Shown here: positions 7,544-13,395 of the stretch, one piece after another
Position numbering within the stretch: position 1 is the stretch's first letter
Layout: each line of letters begins with the position of its first letter
Assembly: GCA_029880105.1 (NCBI GenBank)
Contig: JAOUPA010000042.1
Span: forward strand, 1 to 13,395
Source: Gammaproteobacteria bacterium
GTDB lineage: Bacteria > Pseudomonadota > Gammaproteobacteria > SZUA-229
Direction: 5' to 3'
Length of the DNA: 13,395 bases
Translations under genes and position numbers: made by a program
Notes under the pieces: model-generated
Told to the model about the DNA's origin: nothing
Databases searched by the model: none
Seen by the model: the letters and a program-made list of their open reading frames with translations, nothing else

Positions 7544-7571
7544 AAAAAGCCCGCGTAAGCGGGCTTTTTTT
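7544..7571 (+). terminator. Intrinsic terminator of iscR
   Basis: GCCCGC (7549-7554) and GCGGGC (7559-7564) form a perfect 6-bp GC stem with a GTAA tetraloop, followed by seven T residues (7565-7571). Five A residues precede the stem, so it could be extended by A-U pairs. It separates iscR from the acnB transcription unit. Confidence 0.92.
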
Positions 7572-7598
7572 GTGGACAGCGCCGACAAAAGCTATAAT
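7570..7598 (+). promoter_or_regulatory. acnB promoter
   Basis: A perfect -10 TATAAT lies at 7593-7598, with a weak -35 TTGTGG (7570-7575) exactly 17 bp upstream. The -35 begins in the last two T residues of the iscR terminator. Predicted start is about 7605, giving a leader of about 28 nt to the acnB ATG. The weak -35 suggests moderate basal strength or help from an activator; no known operator was recognised. Confidence 0.6.
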
Positions 7599-7632
7599 AC
7601 GCTCCTTTTTATTCGCATATTGGGGAGCACGC

Positions 7633-10188
7633 ATGCTTGAGGCTTATCGCAAACATGTCACAGAACGTCAATCAGAGAACCTGCCGCCATTACCATTGAG
7701 CGCCGAGCAGGTCGCTGAGCTGATCGAATTGATTAAAAATTCACCTGCGGGCGAGGCCGAGTTTTTGCTGGAGCTCCTGACTCACCGCGTGCCACCAGGT
7801 GTCGATCAGGCCGCTTATGTCAAAGCTGCTTTTCTCGCTGATGTAGCCAAGGGTAATACCGCCTGTAAACTGATTTCACAGGTTCGTGCGACCGAACTGC
7901 TAGGTACCATGCTGGGTGGCTACAATATTCAGCCCCTGATTGAGTTATTAGATGTTGAGGCCGCGGCTGATGCTGCGGCTACCGCCCTCTCGCATACCCT
8001 GCTGATTTACGATGCCTTCCACGATGTCTCTGATAAGGCGGCAAGTAATAAATATGCGGCACGTGTGATTCGTTCCTGGGCTGATGCAGAGTGGTTTACT
8101 TCCAAGCCGGAGATGGCGGAAGAGATTACCGTTACCGTATACAAGGTACCTGGTGAAACCAATACCGATGATCTTTCGCCGGCGACTGAAGCATGGAGCC
8201 GTCCCGATATTCCACTGCATGCCAAATCAATGCTGGTTAGCAAGATGGACAAGCCGCTCGAAACCATTGCCGAACTCAAACAAAAGGGCCACCCGGTTGC
8301 TTATGTCGGTGACGTAGTCGGTACCGGGTCATCGCGAAAATCGGCGATTAACTCCGTGCTCTGGTATATGGGCAGAGAGATTCCTTTTGTACCCAACAAG
8401 CATGAAGGTGGTGTAGTACTGGGTGGCAAGATTGCGCCGATTTTTTTCAATACGGCTGAAGATTCAGGTGCCTTGCCGATTGAGTGCGATGTGGAAAACA
8501 TGCAAACCGGTGATGTGATTCGTATTCGCCCGTATGATGGCGTAATTCTGAATGAGGCAGGCGAGGAAATCTGTAAATTTGATCTGCGCCCAACCACCAT
8601 GCCTGATGAAGTACGTGCCAATGGACGTATTCCACTGATTATTGGTCGTGGTCTTACCGACAGGGCCCGGACATTTTTGGGTGAAGGTCCTTCAGACATT
8701 TTCCTCAGGCCAGAGACCGCCGCAGATACCGGTAAAGGTTATACCCAGGCGCAGAAAATAGTCGGCAAGGCCTGTGGTGTTGCTGGTGTTCGCCCCGGTA
8801 CTTACTGTGAGCCAAAGATGACTACAGTTGGTTCACAGGATACCACTGGCGCAATGACGCGCGATGAGCTGAAAGAACTCGCCTGCCTGGGTTTTTCTGC
8901 CGATCTGGTCATGCAGTCCTTCTGTCACACCGCCGCCTATCCAAAACCTGTTGATATCAAGCTGCAACACGAGCTGCCTGATTTTATGCAAACCCGCGCC
9001 GGTGTTGCCCTGCGCCCTGGTGACGGCATTATCCATTCATGGCTCAATCGCATGATTCTGCCTGATACCGTTGGAACCGGAGGTGACTCACATACCCGTT
9101 TCCCTATGGGTATCAGTTTTCCTGCAGGTTCCGGATTGGTGGCCTTTGGCGCTGCACTCGGTGTAATGCCGCTTGATATGCCTGAGTCTGTGCTGGTTCG
9201 TTTCAAAGGTGAAATGCAGCCGGGTGTCACCCTGCGTGATCTGGTCAATGCCATTCCCTATGTGGCAATTCAGAAGGGACTGCTTACTGTTGAGAAGAAA
9301 GGCAAGAAAAATATCTTCAATGGCCGTGTACTGGAAATCGAAGGGTTGCCTAACCTGAAAGTCGAACAGGCATTTGAATTATCTGATGCGTCTGCTGAAC
9401 GTTCAGCAAATGGCTGTACCGTGCGCCTTGGCAAAGAGCCAATCATTGAATACCTGAACTCCAACATTACCTTGTTGAAGTGGATGATTGCGAATGGTTA
9501 CGAAGACAAGCGCACGCTATCGCGTCGTATTGATGCGATGGAGACCTGGCTGGCTGATCCGCAACTGATCGAACCCGATGCCGATGCGGAATATGCCGAG
9601 ATCATTGAAATTGACCTGAACGAAATCAAGGAGCCGATTCTGGCCTGTCCGAATGACCCAGATGACGTGAAAACCCTGTCTGAAGTGGCTGGTGCAAAAG
9701 TGGACGAGGTCTTTATTGGATCGTGCATGACCAATATTGGTCACTATCGCGCTGCGGGTAAAGTGCTGGAAGGTGTTTCATCACTGCCTACACGCATGTG
9801 GATCGTACCGCCAACGAAAATGGACGAGCATCAGCTGATGGAAGAAGGTATTTATAATATCTTTGGCAGGGCGGGTGCGCGCACAGAGATCCCGGGTTGT
9901 TCATTGTGTATGGGTAACCAGGCGCGTGTTGCTGATAACGCTACGGTGGTTTCGACCTCAACACGTAACTTCCCTAACCGCCTGGGCAATGGTGCCAATG
10001 TTTATCTGGCTTCGGCTGAGCTGAGCGCAGTTGCCGCGACGCTGGGTCGTATACCAACTAAAGATGAGTACATGGAAGGGGTGAAAAATATCGATGTCGC
10101 ATCTGCAGAGATCTATCGTTATCTAAACTTCCATGAACTGGCTGAATACAAAAGCGTTGCTGATGGTGTTCAGGTAACACTGTCTTAA
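7633..10188 (+). CDS. acnB: Bifunctional aconitate hydratase 2 / 2-methylisocitrate dehydratase
   Basis: AcnB interconverts citrate and isocitrate through cis-aconitate in the TCA cycle using a [4Fe-4S] cluster; family members also hydrate 2-methylaconitate in propionate breakdown. The 851-residue product is slightly shorter than E. coli AcnB (865). It begins with an N-terminal HEAT-like helical region (to about 160), then the swivel domain, including NTDDLSPAT (177-185) and YVGDVVGTGSSRKSA (224-237), and then the catalytic domains. CHTAAYPKP starts at 431 and GGDSHTRFPMG contains Asp485 and His487. The cluster ligands are Cys698 (IGSCMTNIGHYRAAG) and Cys756 and Cys759 (PGCSLCMGNQAR). The frame is open back to a TTG at 7570, but the ATG at 7633 is chosen because GGGGAG lies 5 nt upstream and it gives the standard MLEAYRKHV start. 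crcB follows after only 4 nt, so the two are probably co-transcribed. Confidence 0.98.
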   Translation: MLEAYRKHVTERQSENLPPLPLSAEQVAELIELIKNSPAGEAEFLLELLTHRVPPGVDQAAYVKAAFLADVAKGNTACKLISQVRATELLGTMLGGYNIQPLIELLDVEAAADAAATALSHTLLIYDAFHDVSDKAASNKYAARVIRSWADAEWFTSKPEMAEEITVTVYKVPGETNTDDLSPATEAWSRPDIPLHAKSMLVSKMDKPLETIAELKQKGHPVAYVGDVVGTGSSRKSAINSVLWYMGREIPFVPNKHEGGVVLGGKIAPIFFNTAEDSGALPIECDVENMQTGDVIRIRPYDGVILNEAGEEICKFDLRPTTMPDEVRANGRIPLIIGRGLTDRARTFLGEGPSDIFLRPETAADTGKGYTQAQKIVGKACGVAGVRPGTYCEPKMTTVGSQDTTGAMTRDELKELACLGFSADLVMQSFCHTAAYPKPVDIKLQHELPDFMQTRAGVALRPGDGIIHSWLNRMILPDTVGTGGDSHTRFPMGISFPAGSGLVAFGAALGVMPLDMPESVLVRFKGEMQPGVTLRDLVNAIPYVAIQKGLLTVEKKGKKNIFNGRVLEIEGLPNLKVEQAFELSDASAERSANGCTVRLGKEPIIEYLNSNITLLKWMIANGYEDKRTLSRRIDAMETWLADPQLIEPDADAEYAEIIEIDLNEIKEPILACPNDPDDVKTLSEVAGAKVDEVFIGSCMTNIGHYRAAGKVLEGVSSLPTRMWIVPPTKMDEHQLMEEGIYNIFGRAGARTEIPGCSLCMGNQARVADNATVVSTSTRNFPNRLGNGANVYLASAELSAVAATLGRIPTKDEYMEGVKNIDVASAEIYRYLNFHELAEYKSVADGVQVTLS

Positions 10189-10192
10189 GGAT

Positions 10193-10567
10193 ATGAAGAC
10201 AATTCTGTACATTGCCTGCGGTGGTGCTATCGGAGCGGTGCTTCGTTATGGTGCATCGCTGGGCGTGTACAGTTTGTTGGGCAGGGGGTTTCCTTATGGT
10301 ACGTTGTTTGTCAATGTAACCGGTTCATTGTTAATGGGCATGCTTAGTATTTTGATGTTGGAGCGTTTTAACGTAGGGCCGGAGTGGCGGGCAGCTGTTC
10401 TCGTTGGTGTGCTCGGCGCATTTACTACCTTTTCTACGTTTTCTATGGAGACCCTGAATCTAATGGAGCAGGGTGATATGATGCGGGCCATGCTGAATAT
10501 CGTGGTAAGTGTTATTGTATGTCTGGCTGCGGTCTGGCTGGGTGTGAATTTAGGACGACAAATATGA
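10193..10567 (+). CDS. crcB: Fluoride exporter CrcB/FluC
   Basis: CrcB (Fluc) is a small inner-membrane fluoride channel that works as an antiparallel dimer and protects cells from fluoride. The 124-residue protein has four predicted membrane helices at about 3-25, 33-57, 66-90 and 99-121. It shows the family motifs GGAIGAVLRY (10-19), NVTGSLLMG (41-49) and GAFTTFSTFSMET (75-87); the last carries the phenylalanines (Phe80, Phe83) and the central break around the sodium site. AAGG just after the acnB stop leaves only about 2 nt to the ATG, so initiation probably depends on coupling to acnB translation. There is no room for a fluoride riboswitch upstream. Its stop overlaps the next gene as ATGA. 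Confidence 0.95.
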   Translation: MKTILYIACGGAIGAVLRYGASLGVYSLLGRGFPYGTLFVNVTGSLLMGMLSILMLERFNVGPEWRAAVLVGVLGAFTTFSTFSMETLNLMEQGDMMRAMLNIVVSVIVCLAAVWLGVNLGRQI

Positions 10568-10857
10568 ATATAACCGTTGCACGTATTTATGTGACTGAAG
10601 GTCAGCGAGTACACGAGAAAATATTTGAGCGTCTGCACGATGAGCACAAGATCAAAGGCGTCACCATGTTTCGTGGCATAGCGGGTTTCGGTGAATCTGG
10701 TGAAACGCACTCCAGTAGCCTGCTCGATATGTCATTTGATATGCCGGTGATCGTTGAGTTTTTTGATGAAGAGGCAAGAGTGCGTGCAGCACTAGATTCA
10801 CTCTCTGATTTAACAACATCGTGCCGAGTTATTACTTTTTCAGCTGAATCCATTTAG
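10564..10857 (+). CDS. DUF190 family protein
   Basis: This is a 97-residue member of the DUF190 family (PF02641), a small ferredoxin-like fold related in shape to PII signalling proteins; its biochemical role is not established. Recognisable parts are the N-terminal strand ITVARIYVTEG (3-13), the helix through about residue 29, and the family hallmark GVTMFRGIAGFG (32-43). These are followed by an acidic/His segment (GETHSSSLLDMS) and the strand MPVIVEFFDEE (60-70). The frame continues further upstream, but the ATG at 10564 is chosen because it makes an ATGA overlap with the crcB stop and starts the family's conserved core. DUF190 genes are commonly found next to crcB, and the overlap suggests stoichiometric production. 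A partner or regulator of CrcB is an inference only. Confidence 0.9.
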   Translation: MNITVARIYVTEGQRVHEKIFERLHDEHKIKGVTMFRGIAGFGESGETHSSSLLDMSFDMPVIVEFFDEEARVRAALDSLSDLTTSCRVITFSAESI

Positions 10858-10896
10858 GTTCGCTGTTTGTTATTTATACCTGGATAAAAATAAAAA

Positions 10897-12165
10897 ATGC
10901 TAGATCCAAAATTAATTCGTTCTGATCTAAACGCGGTCGCTGAGCAGCTAAAAAAACGTGGTTACGATCTAGATGTATCGTTGATAGAACTGCTGGAAAA
11001 AAATCGTAAGGACTGCCAGGTGCGAACCGAGCAGTTTCAAAATGAGCGCAACCAGCGCTCAAAGATGATCGGCAAGGCCAAGGCTGCGGGTGAAGACATA
11101 CAGCCTTTACTCGATGCCGTTGCTGGCTTAGGTGAAGAGCTAGATCAGGCAAAGGTTGAGCTGGAAGACGTACAAAGGCAGATGGATGAAATCCTTTTGT
11201 CACTTCCCAATTTGCCAGACGAAAGCGTGCCTGTTGGTAAAGATGAAAATGGCAACGTTGAAATTCGTCGTTGGGGTGAACCAAAAGAATTTTCCTTTGA
11301 AGTTAAAGATCACGTTGATCTGGGTCTTGGCCGCGGCCTGGATTTTGAAACAGCGACTAAACTAACGGGGTCACGTTTTGTTGTCATGCGTGGTGCGATG
11401 GCAAAACTGCATCGTGCACTAACCCAGTTCATGATTGATCTGCACACTACAGAACATGGTTACGAAGAAGTTTATGTGCCGTATATCGTAAATCGCGATA
11501 GTTTGCGTGGCACCGGTCAGCTGCCCAAGTTTGAAGAAGATTTATTTTGCCTTGATCATGAAGTAGGTTATTTTCTGATACCTACTGCTGAAGTACCCGT
11601 GACCAACCTGGTGCGCGACGAGATCATTGATGCGAAAGACCTGCCGGTAAAACTCACCAGCCACACACCCTGTTTCCGTTCTGAAGCTGGTTCATATGGA
11701 AAAGACACACGCGGTATGATTCGTCAGCACCAGTTTGAAAAAGTTGAAATGGTGCAACTGGTTAAACCCGACAATGCCTGGACTGCACTGGAAGAATTGA
11801 CCGGTCATGCCGAGGCCGTGTTACAGAAACTTGAGCTGCCCTATCGTGTGATGACGCTATGTACCGGTGATATTGGGTTCTCATCAGCCAAGACTTACGA
11901 TCTGGAGGTCTGGCTGCCGGGGCAGCAGGCGTATCGTGAAATCTCATCCTGTAGTTGCTTCACCGATTTTCAGGCTCGTCGCATGCAGGCGCGCTGGCGC
12001 AACCCTGAAACGGGTAAACCTGAATTGCTCAATACGGTCAATGGTTCGGGTCTGGCTGTGGGGCGCACGCTGGTGGCGGTGCTGGAAAACTACCAGCAGG
12101 CCGATGGCAGCATTAAAATTCCTGAAGCGCTGAAACCCTATATGGGTGGTATCGAGCTTATCTAA
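10897..12165 (+). CDS. serS: Seryl-tRNA synthetase
   Basis: SerS attaches serine to tRNA-Ser (and to tRNA-Sec where present) in the cytoplasm. The 422-residue protein matches the bacterial length (E. coli 430). It has the N-terminal tRNA-binding coiled coil at about residues 28-100, rich in charged residues and heptad leucines. The class II catalytic core follows, with TAEVP (230-234), motif 2 starting FRSEAGSYGKDTRGMIR (260-276), and motif 3 GSGLAVGRTLVAVLEN (383-398). It begins 39 nt after the DUF190 stop. No good Shine-Dalgarno is visible: the leader is A-rich, and GGA lies about 14 nt upstream. It is probably the last gene of the acnB transcription unit, although a promoter in the 39-nt gap is not excluded. 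A crcB-serS neighbourhood is also known from Pseudomonas. Confidence 0.98.
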   Translation: MLDPKLIRSDLNAVAEQLKKRGYDLDVSLIELLEKNRKDCQVRTEQFQNERNQRSKMIGKAKAAGEDIQPLLDAVAGLGEELDQAKVELEDVQRQMDEILLSLPNLPDESVPVGKDENGNVEIRRWGEPKEFSFEVKDHVDLGLGRGLDFETATKLTGSRFVVMRGAMAKLHRALTQFMIDLHTTEHGYEEVYVPYIVNRDSLRGTGQLPKFEEDLFCLDHEVGYFLIPTAEVPVTNLVRDEIIDAKDLPVKLTSHTPCFRSEAGSYGKDTRGMIRQHQFEKVEMVQLVKPDNAWTALEELTGHAEAVLQKLELPYRVMTLCTGDIGFSSAKTYDLEVWLPGQQAYREISSCSCFTDFQARRMQARWRNPETGKPELLNTVNGSGLAVGRTLVAVLENYQQADGSIKIPEALKPYMGGIELI

Positions 12166-12168
12166 TTT

Positions 12169-12193
12169 ACAGGGTGTGCACGGCGCACCCTGT
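12169..12193 (+). terminator. Hairpin after serS, likely terminator
   Basis: An 11-bp stem with one G-U pair is formed by ACAGGGTGTGC (12169-12179) and GCGCACCCTGT (12183-12193), closing a 3-nt loop. It starts 3 nt after the serS stop. The sequence downstream is T-rich only after a few bases (ATTTCTTTATT), so it is not a textbook intrinsic terminator. It may terminate partially or protect the 3' end. Confidence 0.6.
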
Positions 12194-12227
12194 GATATCA
12201 ATTTCTTTATTAAACCGAAGTCGGTTG

Positions 12228-12233
12228 TATAAT
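12228..12233 (+). promoter_or_regulatory. -10 element immediately before the NAD(P)H-hydrate repair gene
   Basis: TATAAT is a perfect -10 hexamer ending 6 bp before the ATG at 12240, so a start site at the usual distance would coincide with the start codon. No good -35 lies 16-18 bp upstream (CTTTAT-like). The small inverted repeat ACCGAAGTCGGT (12214-12225) lies directly upstream, inside the spacer, and could be an operator. Confidence 0.4.
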
Positions 12234-12239
12234 CGATTA

Positions 12240-13395
12240 ATGCAGACACTTCCTAAATTATTGTATTCGCCTGACGCAGTCAGGCGAATCGATTATAAAG
12301 CGATACATGAATACGGCATTGCCGGTTATACCTTAATGCGAAGAGCCGGCAAGGCTGTGCTCAATGTTCTATGTGATCTTTATCCTCAGGCAAATAAAGT
12401 TCTGGTACTGTGTGGTGCCGGTAATAATGCGGGAGATGGTTATGTTATTGCGCGTCTTGCTCAGCAACAGGGCATGGATGTGCGTGTGGTCAGTTTGATT
12501 GATCCTGATAATTTACAGGGAGATGCCAGGCAGGCTTACCAGCACTGGCACGAGTGCTCAGCGCTTTCGATGAATGATATAGCGCTGATTGAAGATGCCG
12601 ATGTTGTCATTGATGCCATGCTGGGTACCGGGCTAACACGAAATGTTGATGGCATGTACTCGCACTGGATTGATGCCATTAATTATTCGGACACACCTGT
12701 TATTGCGGTCGATGTGCCATCAGGACTGGATGCGCTCACTGGGGCAATTAAAGGTGCTGCAGTATGTGCTGATGTCACTGTTACGTTTATTGCACTGAAG
12801 GCAGGCCTGTTTACTGGTAGCGGCAAGGCCTGTTGTGGTGAGCTTGTTTTTGATTCATTGGCTGTGCCTGATGCGGTCTATACTGATGAAATTCCAGTTG
12901 CCGAATTGTTGAATGATGATCTTCATCTGCCCAAACGTCGTCAAGACTCGCATAAAGGCATGTATGGTCATGTGCTAGTAATTGGTGGCAATAAAGGTAT
13001 GCCCGGTGCAGCGATACTCGCCGCCAAAGCTGCACTACGTGCTGGCGCGGGAATGGTTAGCATGGTTACGCGAACAGAGCATGTTGCAGCAGTCGTTGCT
13101 GCCTGTCCTGAAGTAATGGTGCACGCCAGTGTGAATGGTGAGTTCCCCCAGTCATTGCCTGAAACCATATCAGTCATTGCCATTGGCCCGGGTCTGGGAG
13201 TTGATGCCTGGGCACAGCGTTTATTAATGCAATCAATTGAACTCGCCCTGCCAATGGTGCTGGATGCCGATGCGCTCAATCTTATCGCCAATAAAAACAT
13301 CAGAATTAAGCAGCCTTACATTATTACGCCTCATCCTGGTGAAGCAGCAAAATTATTATCTGTGGAGAGTGTGATTATTCAACAAGATCGTTTTG
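12240..13395 (+). CDS. nnr: Bifunctional NAD(P)H-hydrate epimerase / ADP-dependent dehydratase, 5' part
   Basis: This metabolite-repair enzyme (YjeF family) restores NAD(P)H from its hydrated form: an N-terminal epimerase domain interconverts the R and S forms, and a C-terminal ADP-dependent dehydratase removes water from the S form. The reading frame is open for 385 codons and runs off the window; E. coli YjeF is about 515 residues, so roughly a quarter is missing. The epimerase domain shows GAGNNAGDGYVIARLA (59-74), DAMLGTG (125-131) and AVDVPSGLDA (156-165). The dehydratase domain starts near HKGMYGHVLVIGG (238-250), with IGPGLG (315-320), LDADALN (341-347) and ITPHPGEAAKLL (362-373). The ATG at 12240 gives the expected N-terminus, but no Shine-Dalgarno precedes it. 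An in-frame TTG at 12225 is a poorer alternative. Confidence 0.93.
   Translation, partial: MQTLPKLLYSPDAVRRIDYKAIHEYGIAGYTLMRRAGKAVLNVLCDLYPQANKVLVLCGAGNNAGDGYVIARLAQQQGMDVRVVSLIDPDNLQGDARQAYQHWHECSALSMNDIALIEDADVVIDAMLGTGLTRNVDGMYSHWIDAINYSDTPVIAVDVPSGLDALTGAIKGAAVCADVTVTFIALKAGLFTGSGKACCGELVFDSLAVPDAVYTDEIPVAELLNDDLHLPKRRQDSHKGMYGHVLVIGGNKGMPGAAILAAKAALRAGAGMVSMVTRTEHVAAVVAACPEVMVHASVNGEFPQSLPETISVIAIGPGLGVDAWAQRLLMQSIELALPMVLDADALNLIANKNIRIKQPYIITPHPGEAAKLLSVESVIIQQDRF
12265..12289 (+). repeat. Perfect 11-bp inverted repeat within the first codons of nnr
   Basis: ATTCGCCTGAC (12265-12275) and GTCAGGCGAAT (12279-12289) are exact reverse complements separated by GCA. They form a strong hairpin over codons 9-17. 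The right arm runs into AATCGATTATA (12287-12297), which is the exact reverse complement of TATAATCGATT at 12228-12238, the segment holding the -10 hexamer. Confidence 0.75.

Noticed and set aside
7546..7568. Type-2 IscR site suggested by the CCC and GGG blocks before acnB
   Set aside because: The spacing between the blocks and the central bases do not fit the type-2 consensus; the symmetry is explained by the terminator hairpin.
7570..7632. Upstream TTG start for acnB, adding 21 residues
   Set aside because: It overlaps the terminator tail and the -10 hexamer, while the ATG at 7633 has a good ribosome binding site and the family N-terminus.
7948..9744. Several long antisense reading frames opposite acnB
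   Set aside because: They lack ribosome binding sites and recognisable domains and are explained by the codon bias of acnB on the other strand.
10140..10192. Fluoride riboswitch in front of crcB
   Set aside because: Only 4 bp separate acnB and crcB, and no crcB-motif fold is recognisable in the coding end of acnB.
10858..10896. Independent promoter or leader element for serS
   Set aside because: The 39-nt gap is AT-rich but shows no -35/-10 pair with acceptable spacing and no hairpin.

Overview
The window looks like chromosomal, housekeeping DNA of a gammaproteobacterium. Support comes from an E. coli-type FabI, a four-gene yejABEF peptide transporter in the E. coli order, a B-type aconitase, an IscR whose cluster ligands fall at the E. 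coli residue numbers (92, 98, 104, 107), and a crcB-DUF190-serS cluster. The genus cannot be named from the sequence alone. No phage, plasmid, insertion sequence, CRISPR array, tRNA or rRNA was seen.

Layout: (1) 1-424, the C-terminal end of a sodium:glutamate/aspartate symporter. It converges with (2) fabI (441-1238, minus strand), the NADH-dependent enoyl-ACP reductase of fatty acid synthesis. (3) Divergent from fabI lies a compact yejA-yejB-yejE-yejF operon (1324-6862) encoding a periplasmic binding protein, two permeases and a double ATPase for peptide uptake. (4) An AT-rich 151-bp intergenic stretch (6863-7013) holds a Fur-box-like site and a promoter embedded in a type-1 IscR site. It drives a stand-alone iscR (7014-7508), which ends at a strong intrinsic terminator (7544-7571). 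(5) A second promoter, packed against that terminator, drives acnB (7633-10188), crcB/fluC (10193-10567), a DUF190 gene (10564-10857) and serS (10897-12165). This group ends at a hairpin (12169-12193). (6) The window closes with the first 385 codons of a bifunctional NAD(P)H-hydrate epimerase/dehydratase gene (12240 to the edge).

How the genes connect: the regulatory core is the iscR-acnB segment. Fe-S status (IscR) and iron status (Fur-like site) appear to meet on an iscR that is not followed by iscS-iscU-iscA. The next gene encodes an Fe-S enzyme, aconitase, from its own promoter. The crcB-DUF190 pair probably forms a fluoride-export module linked by translational overlap. I found no convincing novel multi-gene system. 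The observations most worth checking are the orphan iscR with its promoter architecture, the possible leaderless start of the NAD(P)H-hydrate repair gene, and the perfect inverted repeat inside that gene's first codons.
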